Shown here: one piece after another, positions 1 to 11,223 of the stretch
Layout of the letters: every line of letters starts with the position of its first letter
How positions within the stretch are numbered: position 1 is the stretch's first letter
NCBI RefSeq assembly: GCF_040712315.1
Contig: NC_134013.1
Span: 18,573,001-18,637,000, forward strand
Length of the DNA: 64,000 nt
Source of the DNA: Castanea sativa
Lineage: Eukaryota; Streptophyta; Magnoliopsida; Fagales; Fagaceae
Reading direction: 5' to 3'
Made by a program: the position numbers and the translations under genes
The notes under the pieces: model-generated
What the model was told of the DNA's origin: nothing
The model's input: only the letters and a program-made list of their open reading frames with translations
Database searches by the model: none

Positions 1-300
1 TCTTTTTATATCATCTATGTTTGCAAAAATTTTATAAAATTAAATAATAATAACTATGTCATCAATAAATTATTTAAATTACAAGTTTTTGTAATTTAAA
101 ATTATGTATAAAATATAAGTTTATAGATCATATAGTAAATATTATTTAATTGAAAAAAAATTCAACATGTGTATTAAGTACATAAAGAACATGTAATTCA
201 ACGATAAGATTTTCAAAATATGTAGTAATATTTATTTTATTGAGTATGGTTGTAGTTTTAAATTACAACTAATTTTGTGGCTAAATTTTGTACTTCATTT
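1..300. repeat. MULE-MITE family body, copy 1
   Basis: This AT-rich stretch is a diverged direct repeat of 3108-3395. Both match, in reverse complement, the body of the complete MITE at 34498-34894; all share a segment ending in AACG-TTAGATTTTCAAAA-like sequence. The left end lies outside the window and no target duplication can be set. It has no coding potential. The assignment to the MITE family rests on alignment by eye. Confidence 0.5.
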
Positions 301-399
301 AAAGTATTACTTTATAAGTTTATAAGAGCATGTCATTAAGGGGAAAAAAAATCCTTTGACTCATATTTGGCTCTTCAAAACGAGTTGGTTCCTCCCAAG

Positions 400-531
400 C
401 CAATGTGTTTGGGGGTTATAGAAAATGTCTCTTTCCAAATTGGTTTGGAAGAAAAACTTTTCCAAACCTTTTTTTTATTAGGTGGAAATTTTGAAAATCT
501 AATCATTAAAATATATGTTCTTTTTTTTATT
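400..531. repeat. Fragment of the same MULE-MITE family (terminal part)
   Basis: The sequence resembles the left end of the complete MITE at 34498: a TCTCTTTCCAAATTGGTTTGGA palindrome-like start (shown here only in outline), then a stretch ending AAAATCTAATC. The copy is decayed and its borders are approximate. No TSD was found. Confidence 0.35.
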
Positions 532-1430
532 ATAAGAAATACGTAATTTTCCTTTAGAAAATGAGAAATTTAATACATCTTGGGCCAATGAGAGCTTGAT
601 CGTGGTAAGATTTTCTTCTATATAACTTACAAAATTAGCAACACTCTTGATATATTGAGTCAATACATGTGCTAGTTTGTTTTCCTATCGCCTTGCATGG
701 CACACTTATACCATTCTTAATCCTTGTGCATTCTTGGTTAAGAATCAGTTCATATATTTTTTTTTTTATAAGTTTTGGTTCAAGGAAAAGGGACGGATTG
801 ATTTATATATATATATATATATATATAAAATAAAAAAATAAAAAACACCCACACAAAGAAGAGAGAATGAGCATATTGGGTGGATTGATAATTTAATATC
901 GAAGATCAAAGAAATGTACAATTTTAAAGAATGGTGGAAGAAAAATATATATTGCTTTTGATTTAAACAAACAAACAAACAAAAGGAATAAAAATAGGAT
1001 AGCTAACAAAATTTGGTTTCCACACGGAGAAAAGAGTCTGAAAGATCATTATGATACAGAATACTCAACTAAATTTCTTTGTACATACTTTTGCATTTTT
1101 CAAATAGATCATTCTGCAAAACAGAGCTCTTTTTTCTCTTTTTCCTTGACATATGTTCCCACATGCCTTTTTATTCCTCAATGGTTAGTACAAGTGGATC
1201 ATTATTCCCTTCTCTCTCAAATAGTTAGGTCTCTCTAGCTCTATCATCAGCCCAGCTTTTTCTCAAAAGCGTCAAAGACGTCATTATTGGACTGTAAATT
1301 TAACGAATCCACGGTCTTATATTTCACGTGTAAAAAGAGCACCAAGATCATAGACTTATACCATAGGCTTATCGCCATTGCCAGCTTGATGGTGACTTGT
1401 TGTACTGTATTATTATGTGTTGGAGACTAA
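532..1430. other. AT-rich intergenic DNA, nothing recognised
   Basis: I see only poly-A/T runs, a (TA)n microsatellite near 806-826 and a short (CAAA)n tract near 968-980. There is no ORF with family resemblance and no clear terminal repeat. Confidence 0.5.
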
Positions 1431-1831
1431 GGGCATTCTCATCAATAATGGTAAAAATTTTAGTATTTATAATTTTAAAATACTACTTTTACAATTTTAA
1501 CATCTCATTTTACAATATACTAAACATCAAATATTCTTTTTTTTTTTACAATTTCATTTAAATATTCTTTTTTTATTATTTTTATTCTTTTTTTTACAAC
1601 TTCATTCCATTTTTATTTTTTCCTTCAAAGAAAGCGGGTCATACCTGAATAAAAAAATAATATAAATTTTTTAATTTGTGAACAGTGTGATCTCAAATTT
1701 GAGATTGCACTGTTCATCAATGCCAAATATTATAACATTTAAAACACTTGATGAAAGTGATTTTTTAGAGTTTGATGTGTCAAATGTCAAATATTTGGCA
1801 TTTGTATTTGACACACTTTATGGGAATGCTC
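1431..1831. mobile_element. Tourist/PIF-Harbinger-like MITE
   Basis: The 401-bp AT-rich segment begins GGGCATTCTCAT and ends with the reverse complement of GAGCATTCCCAT, giving imperfect ~12-bp terminal inverted repeats. It is flanked by TAA on both sides (1428-1430 and 1832-1834). A 3-bp TAA target site and a GGGCATT-type terminus are typical of PIF/Harbinger MITEs. It has no transposase and is non-autonomous. The copy number elsewhere cannot be judged from one window. Confidence 0.6.
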
Positions 1832-1927
1832 TAAGAGTTGTTGTCTCCTGTCTCTCTCTTTATTAATTAGAATATATATGGGTTAAGCTTAAACTACATC
1901 TTAATTCAAAGTTAATTATGGGATATT

Positions 1928-2712
1928 GTAGTTCTTAAGCTCTAATGTTTGAATAAGAAATCTAAGATTTAATCTCTGCCTACACCAAAAACTGATAGTG
2001 TTTTGGTCTGGTGATAAAGAACTATCATCATGAGAGGACGTAGGGATGACAATGGGATGGGGCGAGGCCGAAGGATGGGGTCTTCGTCCCCGCCCCGCAT
2101 AGTTTTGTCTTGCCCCGCCTCGCATGACGAGGAAAGCTTTTTCATCCCATTCCCACCCCTTGGGGCCCCGTGAAACCCCACTCCACCTCGTAAAACTCTA
2201 CTTTTTGTTAATTTGTCTTACAATTAGTACAATTTTTTTGATGAAACCTATTTCATTAATAAAAATATACTTGAAACTACAACTAAATTTATCCCATTCA
2301 ATCAAATCAAATCAATTTTTAGAAGAAAAAAAAAATCTCATAGTATAACACATAACAAAATAAAAGCAGAGAACCACATTGGGTATAATAAAATAAGTTA
2401 ATATTGATATGTTTATTTAAATAGTACGGTTTTAGGGTATGAAAATTTTACAATTATAACCCTTAGCAATGCAGACAAGGTGGGGTATGGGAGAGGAGGG
2501 GCAGGGTGGGTCTAAAAGTCTAAACTCATCCCCGTCTTGCCTTGTGATGCGGGGCTAAAATCTTGCCCCATCGCCGCCCCATCACCTTTGCGGGCCGGGG
2601 AAAACTCGCACTAGGCGAAGTGCGGAGGGGCAGGTTAAGCGGGGTGGGGCAAAATTGTCATCCCCAAGCGGACGCTATAAGTTAAAACTCTCTAAAAAAA
2701 ATAAAAAATAAA
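1928..2712 (+). repeat. tRNA-derived SINE-like repeat (family 1), split by a MITE
   Basis: The copy runs from about 1928 to 2042 and resumes at about 2666-2712 after an inserted MITE. The left part has the family hallmarks: a tRNA A-box-like start (degenerate here), AATAAGAAATCTAAGATTTAATC near a B-box position, CTACACCAAAAACTGAT, and GATAAAGAACTATCATCA. The right part continues with GCGGACGCTATAAGTT and AAACTCTCT before an A-rich tail. The same blocks recur at 20328, 23700 (minus strand) and 61975. Confidence 0.55.
2043..2665. mobile_element. GC-rich-terminus MITE candidate inserted in a SINE
   Basis: About 620 bp starts GGGATGACAATGGGATGGGG and ends with the complement of GGGGATGACAATTTTGCCCC, so the first ~11 bases form a terminal inverted repeat. 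Both ends are GC-rich while the middle is AT-rich. The flanks are two variants of the same SINE segment (GAGGACGTA left, GCGGACGCT right). This fits an 8-9-bp target duplication that has since diverged, but the exact TSD and hence the superfamily (hAT or MULE) are unresolved. Confidence 0.5.
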
Positions 2713-2715
2713 AAA

Positions 2716-2806
2716 AACTAAGCAGTTGAAGACTATGATCAGAAGCAGACGCTATAAGTTGAAACTCTCTCAAAAAATAAAAAATAAAAAATAAAAAACT
2801 AAGCAC
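2716..2806 (+). repeat. Tandem partial copy of the SINE tail
   Basis: The block CAGACGCTATAAGTTGAAAC plus ACTCTCTC and an A-rich tail repeats the right part of the SINE ending at about 2712. It looks like a local duplication of the SINE 3' end, about 90 bp downstream. Confidence 0.45.
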
Positions 2807-2971
2807 TTAACGAAAATGTTGCTATGTAACTTATTAGTCCAATTTGCATTAACAGAAATGAATAAGGAAAATGTTTTTCTTGGGAAGGTATATATGAATA
2901 TGCTTGGTAATAGTATAATAAAAACATTTTTAAATTTTCTAAAAAAAAAACATTTTTTCCATAATTGTAGA

Positions 2972-2973
<2 letters not shown>

Positions 2974-3032
<59 letters not shown>
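2974..3032. repeat. (TA)n microsatellite
   Basis: About 58 bp of nearly pure TA dinucleotide with one TTTA interruption. Such tracts vary in length and are prone to assembly error. Confidence 0.9.
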
Positions 3033-3107
3033 ACAAAGTTTAGCTACAAAACCTTTCTTAATTTTTTATTTATTAGATTTGAATTTTGACAAATCTACCA
3101 TTGGATA

Positions 3108-3395
3108 ATATATTTTTTCTTATATTCTCTATGCTTGCAAAATTTCTAAAAAATTAAAAATCAATAACTATGTCATCAATAAATTGTTTAAATGACAAGT
3201 TTTTGTAATTTAAAATTATGCATAACATATGAGCTTATATATCATATGGTAAATAATATCCAATTGACAGAGAATTTGACATGTGTATTAAGACTGTTAA
3301 GAATATGAAATTCAATGGTTAGATTTTCAAAATATGTAATAATGTTCATTTTCTTGAGTAAGGTTGTAACCAATTTTGTAGCTAGACTTTGTTTT
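3108..3395. repeat. MULE-MITE family body, copy 2
   Basis: Diverged direct repeat of 1-300, in the same orientation, sharing TAACTATGTCATCAATAAAT and the AGATTTTCAAAATATGTA block. It ends just before the solo LTR at 3433. See the complete family member at 34498-34894. Confidence 0.55.
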
Positions 3396-3432
3396 TTTTT
3401 TTATTTAATTAAAAAAATTATTATTTTAAGTT

Positions 3433-4161
3433 TGTTGGAACTAGGAAATTGATGGCCCAAGCCCACTAGAAACAGTAGTGCCTTGTCCTTCAAACCAAGC
3501 CCAAACAATAAAATTTCTATGTAGAGAGTGGGAAAACAATTCTAGTATAATTCTAAACTAAGTTCAGGTCTAAGGCCGAAGAGCTCAAAGTAACAAAGAA
3601 AAACAATCCACGTAGTAATTGAGAATAATGCTCTCCTCGGTCAGGTCCAAGGTTTAGTTATTATATATGATTGATACCAGTTCTAACTAGGTAATGCACT
3701 GTTCACTTTCTTGTTTGTTTAATTCTTAAAGAATAATGTCCATCCTTTTAAATGGGAGGCTTCCCTCCCTTATATACCCTTTCTCCTTGCATCTTAACCC
3801 TCCACTTGTATGCCTCAAGGCTTTTCTCAGGACACTTGTCCCATCAAAGTTTTGTTGAAGGTGGTAGGCTGCTAGCTGTGAAACTACTGTTCAAGTGTCA
3901 TTTTCTCATTAATGCAGTTGATAAGGTTGTTGCAGTGCATTCAGTGCGGAGGGGGAATGTATACCTTTACTAGAAGCTCCCTCCCACCGTCTTTGCCCCT
4001 TCCCCTAGTCTATTCCCCTTTAACCAGGCTCTCAAAAAACGCTATCTCGCACCTCCTTCCATTCTTAGGTCGATGGAGTCCTCGGGCCGAATACACTTTT
4101 ACGGGTGGGATCGTGTGTGATACTTCATATTCAATCATCTTTGATCCTTGGACACCTTACA
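3433..4161 (-). mobile_element. Solo LTR (729 bp, TSD AAGTT)
   Basis: The segment begins TGTTGGAACT and ends CCTTACA, and is flanked by a perfect 5-bp duplication AAGTT (3428-3432 and 4162-4166). There is no internal retrotransposon sequence, so it is a solo LTR left by recombination. Minus orientation is inferred from a TATA-like GGGTATATAAGGG on the minus strand (complement near 3765-3780). The reverse complement of CTCCTCGGTCAGGTCCAAGG near 3634-3655 is the TCCTCGG-type hairpin seen in the other LTRs. It is related to, but distinct from, the LTRs of the two Tat elements. Confidence 0.8.
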
Positions 4162-4259
4162 AAGTTTATTTGCAATTGTTTTATTATTATTTTTTATACT
4201 TTTTAATATTAGATTACATTGATAAAATATTAAATAGTTTCTTTTTATTTTTAATGAAG

Positions 4260-4450
4260 TTTGCCTAATAAAAGAGTATGTGCGCACACATTCACACACG
4301 CACAGCACAAGTGCACATGCACTCATACTCACATGCATAAATTGTGTATGCATGCATGTTTGTATGTGTGTTAGTGTGTGCGTGTTAGTGTGTGCGTGTA
4401 TTTGTGTACATTTGTGCATATATACATACATACATGTGTGTTCATATGTA
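4260..4450. repeat. Alternating purine-pyrimidine (CA/TG/TA) tract
   Basis: About 190 bp is dominated by CA and TG dinucleotides (CACACATTCACACACGCACA, then TGTGTG blocks and TACATACATACA). ORFs on both strands here are low-complexity Cys/His/Thr strings and are not genes. Confidence 0.7.
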
Positions 4451-4941
4451 AATAATTTTTTTATTAATTTACTTAAAATAAATAATAAAAATAAATTGAT
4501 ATTTTACTTTTAAGTTACATAATGAATGAATGTTGTGTGAGAATAAGGTATCATAAATGCATATATATATATATATATATAATTGATTGGAAGATGGTAG
4601 AGGTAATTAAAAATATATAAAATGATTTTCAATAATACATTTAACTTTAAGGCTCAATTAATTACATATATTGAAATGGAAAACCCTTGAATTTAATAGT
4701 TAAAAACTATCTTAAACAATTTGAAATCATGTTTAAGTGAAACCTCAATTCAATAATTAAGAACAATTTAAATTATTAAACATTTAAAAATTTGAAGTAG
4801 AGAGAGACTTACATGAGAATTTAATTTTTGTCCTTGAAAGCATAGAAGAAGGCACTGAAACTTGAGTGAGTTTCACCCTACCAAGTTTGATTCAAGCACG
4901 TTGCACGCTGTATGTGTGTGTATATGTATGAAAACTAATCT

Positions 4942-5361
4942 GAATTTAACATTTATTATAGAAAAGAGGTTGTGTAGTCTTACCCTTATCTAGCTAATTC
5001 TTGTTATAATCCCTTTGTGTAGCGTGTGTATATATATGAAAAATTATCTGAATCTAACATTTATTGTAGAAAAGAGATGGTGTAGTCTTACCCCTGTCTA
5101 GCTAATTCTTGTTATAATCCTTTTGTTTTGCAAGGAGAGAGATAAACGCTTGAATTTAACATTTATTATAGAAAAGAGGTTGTGTAGTCTTACCCTTATC
5201 TAGCTAATTCTTGTTATAATCCCTTTGTGTAGCGTGTGTATATATATGAAAAATTATCTGAATCTAACATTTATTGTAGAAAAGAGATGGTGTAGTCTTA
5301 CCCCTGTCTAGCTAATTCTTGTTATAATCCTTTTGTTTTGCAAGGAGAGAGATAAACGCTT
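4942..5361. repeat. 210-bp exact tandem duplication, each copy itself a dimer
   Basis: Positions 4942-5151 and 5152-5361 read as identical 210-bp copies. Each copy splits into two diverged halves of about 105 bp that share AACATTTATT-TAGAAAAGAG and GTCTAGCTAATTCTTGTTAT blocks (CTTATCTAGC versus CTGTCTAGC). The exact identity of the large copies against the divergence of the halves shows two rounds of duplication. It has no coding content. Confidence 0.85.
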
Positions 5362-6627
5362 CTTTTGGCAGAAGTTAGCATATAATATATAATAGCTAAG
5401 ATATTAATCTTTGTAAGTGGTATCTCATACGGATTAATATTTCTATTGTGGGCTTTGGTAGTTAGAAGTTAGCGCACAGTAGTTAACAATTAGAAAATTA
5501 ATTTGAAATTTTTTAAAACCAGTCCCTTAAAAAAAATTAATAGAGTTTAAATCACGTTAATAAATTATCTCTCTATTCAAATTTTTTTTTTAATTATGTT
5601 AATAAAAAGTTACTGATAAAACTATTATTAGTAAACATTTTTTAGACTTATCTATTTAGCTTTATTGCCAAATTTATATAAACAATCTTTTATTTTATTT
5701 TATTTCTTTTTTCCCCGAAGAATATAACACAACCAAAAACTTACAAACAACAATGTACATTCAATATAAAGAATGTAATCAAACTTATTCATAATTTAAA
5801 ATTAAGAAATTATCATAAATTATAAATTAATATATGAATTTAGAAAAAGAACAAAGAATAAAGAATAGAGAATAAACCTATTTGTTTTCTCTATCACTTT
5901 GAGACATGAAAGTGTGAATATGTAACTAAAACCTGAATCAATTATTGTAGAAGAGAATAAATGAGTACAAAAGTTCAATATTATGAATCGGTATGAACAC
6001 TAACATAAATGAGTACCCTTCTCTTTCTTTCTTTTTTTGGAGAAGAAAGGGAAGGTGTTTACTTTAAACTCAAATACTTATTACCTTATTTACGATTTTT
6101 TTTAACTTTATCCAAAAACATTTTTAGTAAATCGGTATGAACACTAATTGTCTAAAAAAAAAGTCATGTGTGAAGAGGAAGATTTTGCTATTGAATACGT
6201 AGCTTTTTTTTATGGGTATTATTTTTTTTTTTTAACAGGAAGTAATATAATTTAAATTTTAAAAAAAGAATATATGATGATTGTTATTGTTTTTTGTTTT
6301 TTACGTATACTATGTTGTTGTTGTTGTTGTTTTTTACACGTAATAATATAATTTAAATAAAAAATGATAAAATGAAGAGTTTGAATTGTAATCAAATTTT
6401 AAAAAAAAATTATCAACTTATAAATTATTATAATAAAAGAATTAGATGAAGAGTTTGGATTGTAATCAAATTAAAACTTTTTTCAATTTAGAAATTATAG
6501 GAAAAGAAGATAAGTGCAAAAAAAAATTATATTAATTCTTTTAAAATTTTAAAAAAAAATTCTACTATTTAGTGCAGCCACTTGGCACATCCACGGCTTC
6601 TAAGCCCAACTTTTATTATATAATATA
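5362..6627. other. AT-rich intergenic DNA, nothing recognised
   Basis: Long poly-A/T runs and a (TTG)n stretch near 6313-6330. GAGTTTGGATTGTAATCAAA-like sequence occurs twice (near 6378 and 6450), a small local duplication. No gene, LTR or TIR could be supported. Confidence 0.5.
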
Positions 6628-6656
6628 CTAGTCACTAACTTGTGCTATGCACGGGA
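6628..6656 (-). mobile_element. Helitron-like 3' terminus
   Basis: Read on the minus strand, a hairpin CCCGTGC-ATA-GCAC(A)AG is followed by seven bases and then CTAG, with T as the next base. A short GC-rich hairpin shortly before a CTRR terminus inserted before T is the Helitron 3'-end signature. The 5' TC end was not found; the 12-kb element A begins about 330 bp away and may have split the Helitron body. Confidence 0.35.
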
Positions 6657-6989
6657 ACCTACCTATTTGTGAGATAAATTAAAATAAATTAATAAAAAAT
6701 TTAAGAAACTACACCATTGCATGATTTGCTTTTATATAATTTCAATTTGTGTTACAATTTGATGAAGAAGCCACTGTTTGGAACTTACAATACCTTACAG
6801 AAAATTTTTCAAACAGTTTCAAATACAACAAAAAAATAACTCAAAATTTTAGATATTAAAACTTTTGATAGGCCAAAATATATTAAAGAATTAGATGATT
6901 CACTTCTTATAAATTATTAAAACAAAACAAAGTATATATATATATATAACTAAACAATAGAGAAATATAAGAGAAAGATGAGTTACATT

Positions 6990-7691
6990 TGTGGGGAGTA
7001 AAAGGACCCAAGTGGGCATATGGGCCTTTGGGCTGTAGCATAGTGGGTCGACCTGCTCCAGAGTTAAAAATTTGTTAACTCTGCGAATTGGCCCATATGC
7101 CGAGGGCCCGAGGATACAGCCGAGGGCGAGCTTCTCCTCGGACCGTTCCAAGAGAACTCGGAGATTTACTACAAAGATCAAGGCAGAATTCTGGAAAGAC
7201 TGTTGGTTAGAAGGGGGAGGCCCTGAACCTTCTAGATGCACCAGTGTTAAAGAAAATATCAAGAGCAAAGGCTGCCACCTCCGCATTAAAGACTCTGCAC
7301 CTACCTCCCTGGCCGCATTAATGGAGAAGTGACTCCTGAACAGTAGGGCTGAAACTTCTAGTCACTGTCCAAAAAGCACCAGGGAAGGAAGTATTTAAGG
7401 GGGGTGAAGGCCAAAGAGATGAGGTTGAGAACTAAGAAAGAAATTAAGAATCGTAACCTTTAAAGAAAGAAAGAGAAATAATATAAAAGTAGTCCTCGGC
7501 TCACGTCCGAGGAGTTCTATTTGCAATTATCGTTTATTATTTACAAGTGTTTGTAACTTTTAGCCTGTTATCAAGTTCTCAGTATTTCTAACCTAAATTT
7601 CAAACCCACACTCTACAAATTTCATTGTTTAAGGCTCGTTGGGCCTGAGCCCACAACCTTCTTTGGGTCCAGGTGCAATTGTGCACTTACA
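6990..7691 (+). repeat. 5' LTR of element A
   Basis: Starts TGTGGGGAGTAAAAGGACCC and ends GTGCACTTACA. A TATA-like AGTATTTAAGG lies near 7389-7400. The TCCTCGGCTCACGTCCGAGGA hairpin-forming motif is near 7493-7513. An 86-codon ORF inside the LTR occurs in both LTR copies but has no protein family resemblance. Confidence 0.92.
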
Positions 7692-7712
7692 ATTGGCGTC
7701 GTCTATGGGAAT
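7692..7712 (+). promoter_or_regulatory. Primer-binding site of element A
   Basis: Directly after the 5' LTR is ATTGGCGTCGTCTATGGGAA. Element B has the near-identical ATTAGCGTCGTCTGTGGGAA at the same place. The position and conservation support a PBS; I could not assign the priming tRNA with confidence. Confidence 0.6.
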
Positions 7713-7737
7713 CTAGTTAAAAAGGAGCTGGGATACG

Positions 7738-8985
7738 ATGGCAGGCCTAGGTTCTCACCATGCAGAATCACAGGGATCACAACCGGAGGATCATTTCGAG
7801 CGTCTTGAGCGTCAAAGGGATCGTGGAGTGGTGCTGTCCATACAGACACTCCCGGGCTAGCCATACTCGGGCGGGGGTAGCACCACCCACGAGGATAGTG
7901 CTAAAAGCCATGCGTAAGGAGATTGGTCGTTTGAAAAGAAAGCCGCGCCGCGCCAGACGTAAGCCTTCACCGTCCTCATCTAATCCTTCTTCGCAGGAAG
8001 CCCGGGAGGTAGTTACAACTCAAGGTCATGCTCACCCCCCAGCAAGCACTCTCTCTCTTGAGTGAGGAGGAGACGGGGCCTACCTCGCAAACCCAAGAAG
8101 CTTCCTTCAGGGGCTTAGGAACGATGCTATGAGTCCGGCGTTGCACCAACTCTCCAAATCTCCATTTTCACGGAGGATTGAGAAAGGGAAGCTTCCCAGA
8201 GATTCACCCAACCTACCTTCACCATTTACAATGGCCGGACTGATCCTGGAGCACGTGAGTCACTTTAACTGCAGGATGGCGGTGCACTCTCATAACGAGG
8301 CTCGATGTGTAAAGTTTTCCCATCTAGCTTGGGACCTCGTTGCTATGAGGTGGTTCAACGGCCTTAAATCGGGGTCTATAGGTTCGTTTGGGGAGCTCAC
8401 TAGAGCATTTCGCTTCGCGATTCATTACGTGTAGCGTAGGGTACCCTGGCCATTGGACTCGCCGCTATCCATGACCATGAGGGAAGGAGACGTTGAAATC
8501 ATATTCCGACTGCATCGGGAAATGTTTAATGAAATAGATGGTGACTTTGATGAGGTGGCGCTCAATACCTTTAAGGTAGGTCTTCCTACTAATCACGACT
8601 TGAGAAAGTCTTTGACCAAAAAGCCCGTCCGCAGCGTATGTCGCCTCATGGACCATATTGACGAGTACAAAAGAGTGGAGGAAGACCAAATAGAAGGAAA
8701 GGGTAAGGAGAAGGTTATCCCGCAGAGAGAAGGGATTTCAGGCCTCGGACAGTACCACAACAACAAGCCGAGGAGAGATTACGTTGGGGCAGTCCGCTGG
8801 CAAAGACTCGGTGCCGTGAACACCGTGTTCCGAGAACCGCACATCGCTGTCGGAGAAAGTTCGTAAGGAGTCCTTCTTCGTATAGCTCGGGTAAAGATGG
8901 CGGAGACCCCCGCGAAGAGGAATCGAACCTCTTTTGTCGTACCATCGGGATGTGGGCCACACTACCGAGAACCGGGCTGACCCTC
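7738..8985 (+). pseudogene. gag polyprotein of element A, broken
   Basis: The start is the ATG of MAGLGSHHAESQG, matching the gag start of element B. The frame is lost after about 40 codons by a frameshift. The Retrotrans_gag capsid region continues at 8129-8866 (AMRWFNGLKSGS, then FKVGLPTNHDLRKSLTKKPV) with one in-frame TAG at 8432-8434. A degenerate zinc-knuckle region follows (DVGHTTENRA-like). Gag forms the virus-like particle that packages the element RNA in the cytoplasm. This copy cannot make full Gag. The domain is recognised by direct comparison with element B, which is more complete. Confidence 0.8.
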
Positions 8986-9123
8986 GTGGAACCACTTGAG
9001 CACCGGTCGTTGAAGGAAAACTAAAGCAAAGATTTCCGTGTCAACCTCGGTGGACAGGCGCAAATCAATCTGGCTCAAACAATCGAGGAATAGCCTTTCA
9101 TCTCGGCCGCGTAGGAACAATCA

Positions 9124-9750
9124 ATGTTATTTTTGCGCACCTGGCAGACCGGCTCGGGTCCCACTAGGGTGATGGCAGCTTCACATCCTCGTGCCGAGGA
9201 GTCAGCCGCAGCCGAAGCAGGCCGGCCGAATTTTCCCGTCTTGGGATTTTTCGAGGATGATAAGGTGGGGACTATCCAACACTATGATGTTGCTCTTTTA
9301 GTTACTCTTAGGATAGGGAATTATGATGTGAGGATGGTGATGATAGATCAGTGGCAAAGAAGCGTATATCATGTACCCCGATTTATTTAAGGGGTTAAGG
9401 TCAAGCCGGAAGATCTTACTCCTTATGATTCGCCACTTATAAGCTTCGAAGGTAGAGCCGTTGTGCCGAAGGGGCAGATCCGTTTGCCCGTTCAATCCGG
9501 CTCAGAAACGGTTGAGGTGGATTTCATTGTGGTCGATGCCTACTCCCCATATACAGCCATCCTTGCCAGGCCATGGTTGCACGCTCTGGGGGCCGTCTCC
9601 TCTACCTTGCATGTTAAGGTTAAGTTCCCCTCTGGGGAATATGTTGAGGAAATCCTCGGCAGCCAATCGGTGGCCAGGCAATGCATATCGGCCGCAGTGC
9701 TTCATCAGACAGAAGCCGAGTCATCGGCTTTGCCCATCCAAGAGTCATAG
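9124..9750 (+). pseudogene. Aspartic protease region of element A, broken
   Basis: Encodes GNYDVRMVMIDQ..., then after a frameshift near 9385 IRLPVQSGSETVEVDFIVVD, YSPYTAILARPWLHALGAVS. These are the flap and C-terminal parts of a retropepsin-like Tat protease. The active-site segment reads DQW in place of the DQGNSAD of element B, so the active site is damaged as well as the frame. The protease would cleave the Gag-Pol precursor. Confidence 0.75.
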
Positions 9751-9780
9751 CAATTAACAGCTTCGGATGTACCTGGAGCG

Positions 9781-11223
9781 ATGACAGGATATGAGGCTGT
9801 TTGTGAGGAGTTAGAGAAGTTTGTAATAGCAGATGACCCAGAGAGGTTCTTCCAAGTTGGCATACGTTTGCCACACCAGGAGAAGAGGGAGTTATTGGAA
9901 TTTTTGAAGGACAATATTGATGTTTTTGCGTGGGACCCTTATGAGGCTCCAAGCGTAGATCCGAGCTTCATTTGTCATCGTTTAAACGTCAACCCTGCTA
10001 TTGTTCCGAGAAGGCAGCCACCTCGGCGTTCTTCCAAAGAACATTTCGAGGCTGTGAAGGAAGAGGTGCTTAAACTCAAGAGGGCTGGAGCTATTAAAGA
10101 AGTTTTCTACCCCGAATGGTTGGCGCATACGGTTGTGGTTAAAAAGAAGAATGGAACGTGGAGAGTATGTGTGGACTTCACAGATTTGAACAAGGTCTAC
10201 CCCAAGGATTCGTTCCCAATGCCGCGTATTGATCAACTAGTGGATGCCACTGTCGGACATCCTCGGATGAGTTTTTTGGATGCCTTCCAGGGTTACCACC
10301 AGATTCCCTTGGCGTTGGAGGATCAAGAGAAGACTGCTTTCATTACACCAACGGGGAACTACCACTATAAGGTCATGCCATTTTGGTTGAAAAATGCTGG
10401 GGCTACTTACCAAAGAATGATGACCAGGATGTTCGAACAGCAACTAGGGAAGACTATTGAAGTATATGTGGACGATATGGTGGTGAAGAGTAAAACAATA
10501 CCTTCACATGTGAAAGATCTGACCGATACCTTCCAGATGCTAAGAAAGTACAAGCTGCGCCTTAACGCCTCAAAGTGCTCTTTTGGCGTGGGGTCTGAAA
10601 AGTTCTTAGGATATGTGATTACTCATAGAGGCATAGAGGTAAACCCAGCGCAGGTTAAGGCTATTCAAGATTTGCAACCGCCTCGGAACCCAAAAGAAAT
10701 CTAGAAATTGACTGGGATGATTGCCACATTGAACAGGTTCATATCTCGGTCAGCTAACCGGTGTCGTCCTTTCTTCCAGTTGTTGAACAAGTGGAAAGGG
10801 TTTCAATGGACCGAGGACTGCGTGTTAGCTTTCCAACAGCTTAAGCAATATCTTTCTCGGCCACCCATTTTATCTCGCCCCGAGGCGGATGAGGTTTTGT
10901 TTGCTTATCTGGTAGTGGCCGCTCACGCGGTCAGTCTGGTCCTTATAAGGAATGAAAGCGGGGTGCAAAGACCGGTCTACTATGTTAGTAAGTCTTTGAA
11001 TGAGGCCGAGGTGCGCTACCTACTCTTGGAGAAAGCAATTCTGGCCATAGTTCATGCCACGCGGAAGCTTCCTCATTATTTCCAGTCCCACACGGTGGTG
11101 ATTCTTACTCAATTGCCTCTCAAGGCGGCAGCATGCAGCCGCCGATTACTCCGGCAGGGTGGCGAAGTGGGGAACCATTCTCGGGAGCCTTTGACGTTAA
11201 ATACAAGCCCCGCATCTCAGTGA
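9781..11223 (+). pseudogene. Reverse transcriptase and first RNase H domain of element A
   Basis: Residues from 9781 give a Ty3-type RT: VVKKKNGTWRVCVDFTDLNK, FPMPRIDQLVDATVGHPRMS, MPFWLKNAGATYQRMM, and the catalytic YVDDMVVKSK at about 10468-10497. A single TAG at 10702-10704 interrupts the frame where element B has a Gln codon. The frame resumes into an RNaseH_2-type domain (FQWTEDCVLAFQQLK, VYYVSKSLNEAEVRY) and is lost by a frameshift near 11130. It copies element RNA into cDNA. The RT core itself looks complete. Confidence 0.9.

Noticed and set aside
2816..3043. 75-codon ORF ending in an Ile-Tyr string
   Set aside because: The second half is translated (TA)n microsatellite; no start context or family.
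4135..4513. ORFs on both strands over the CA/TG tract
   Set aside because: Low-complexity translation of dinucleotide repeats (His/Thr/Cys strings).
7072..7332. 86-codon ORF inside the LTRs (also 18475-18735, with longer ORFs on the other strand)
   Set aside because: It is present in both LTRs only because they are copies of each other. It has no family resemblance and overlaps promoter and R-region sequence.
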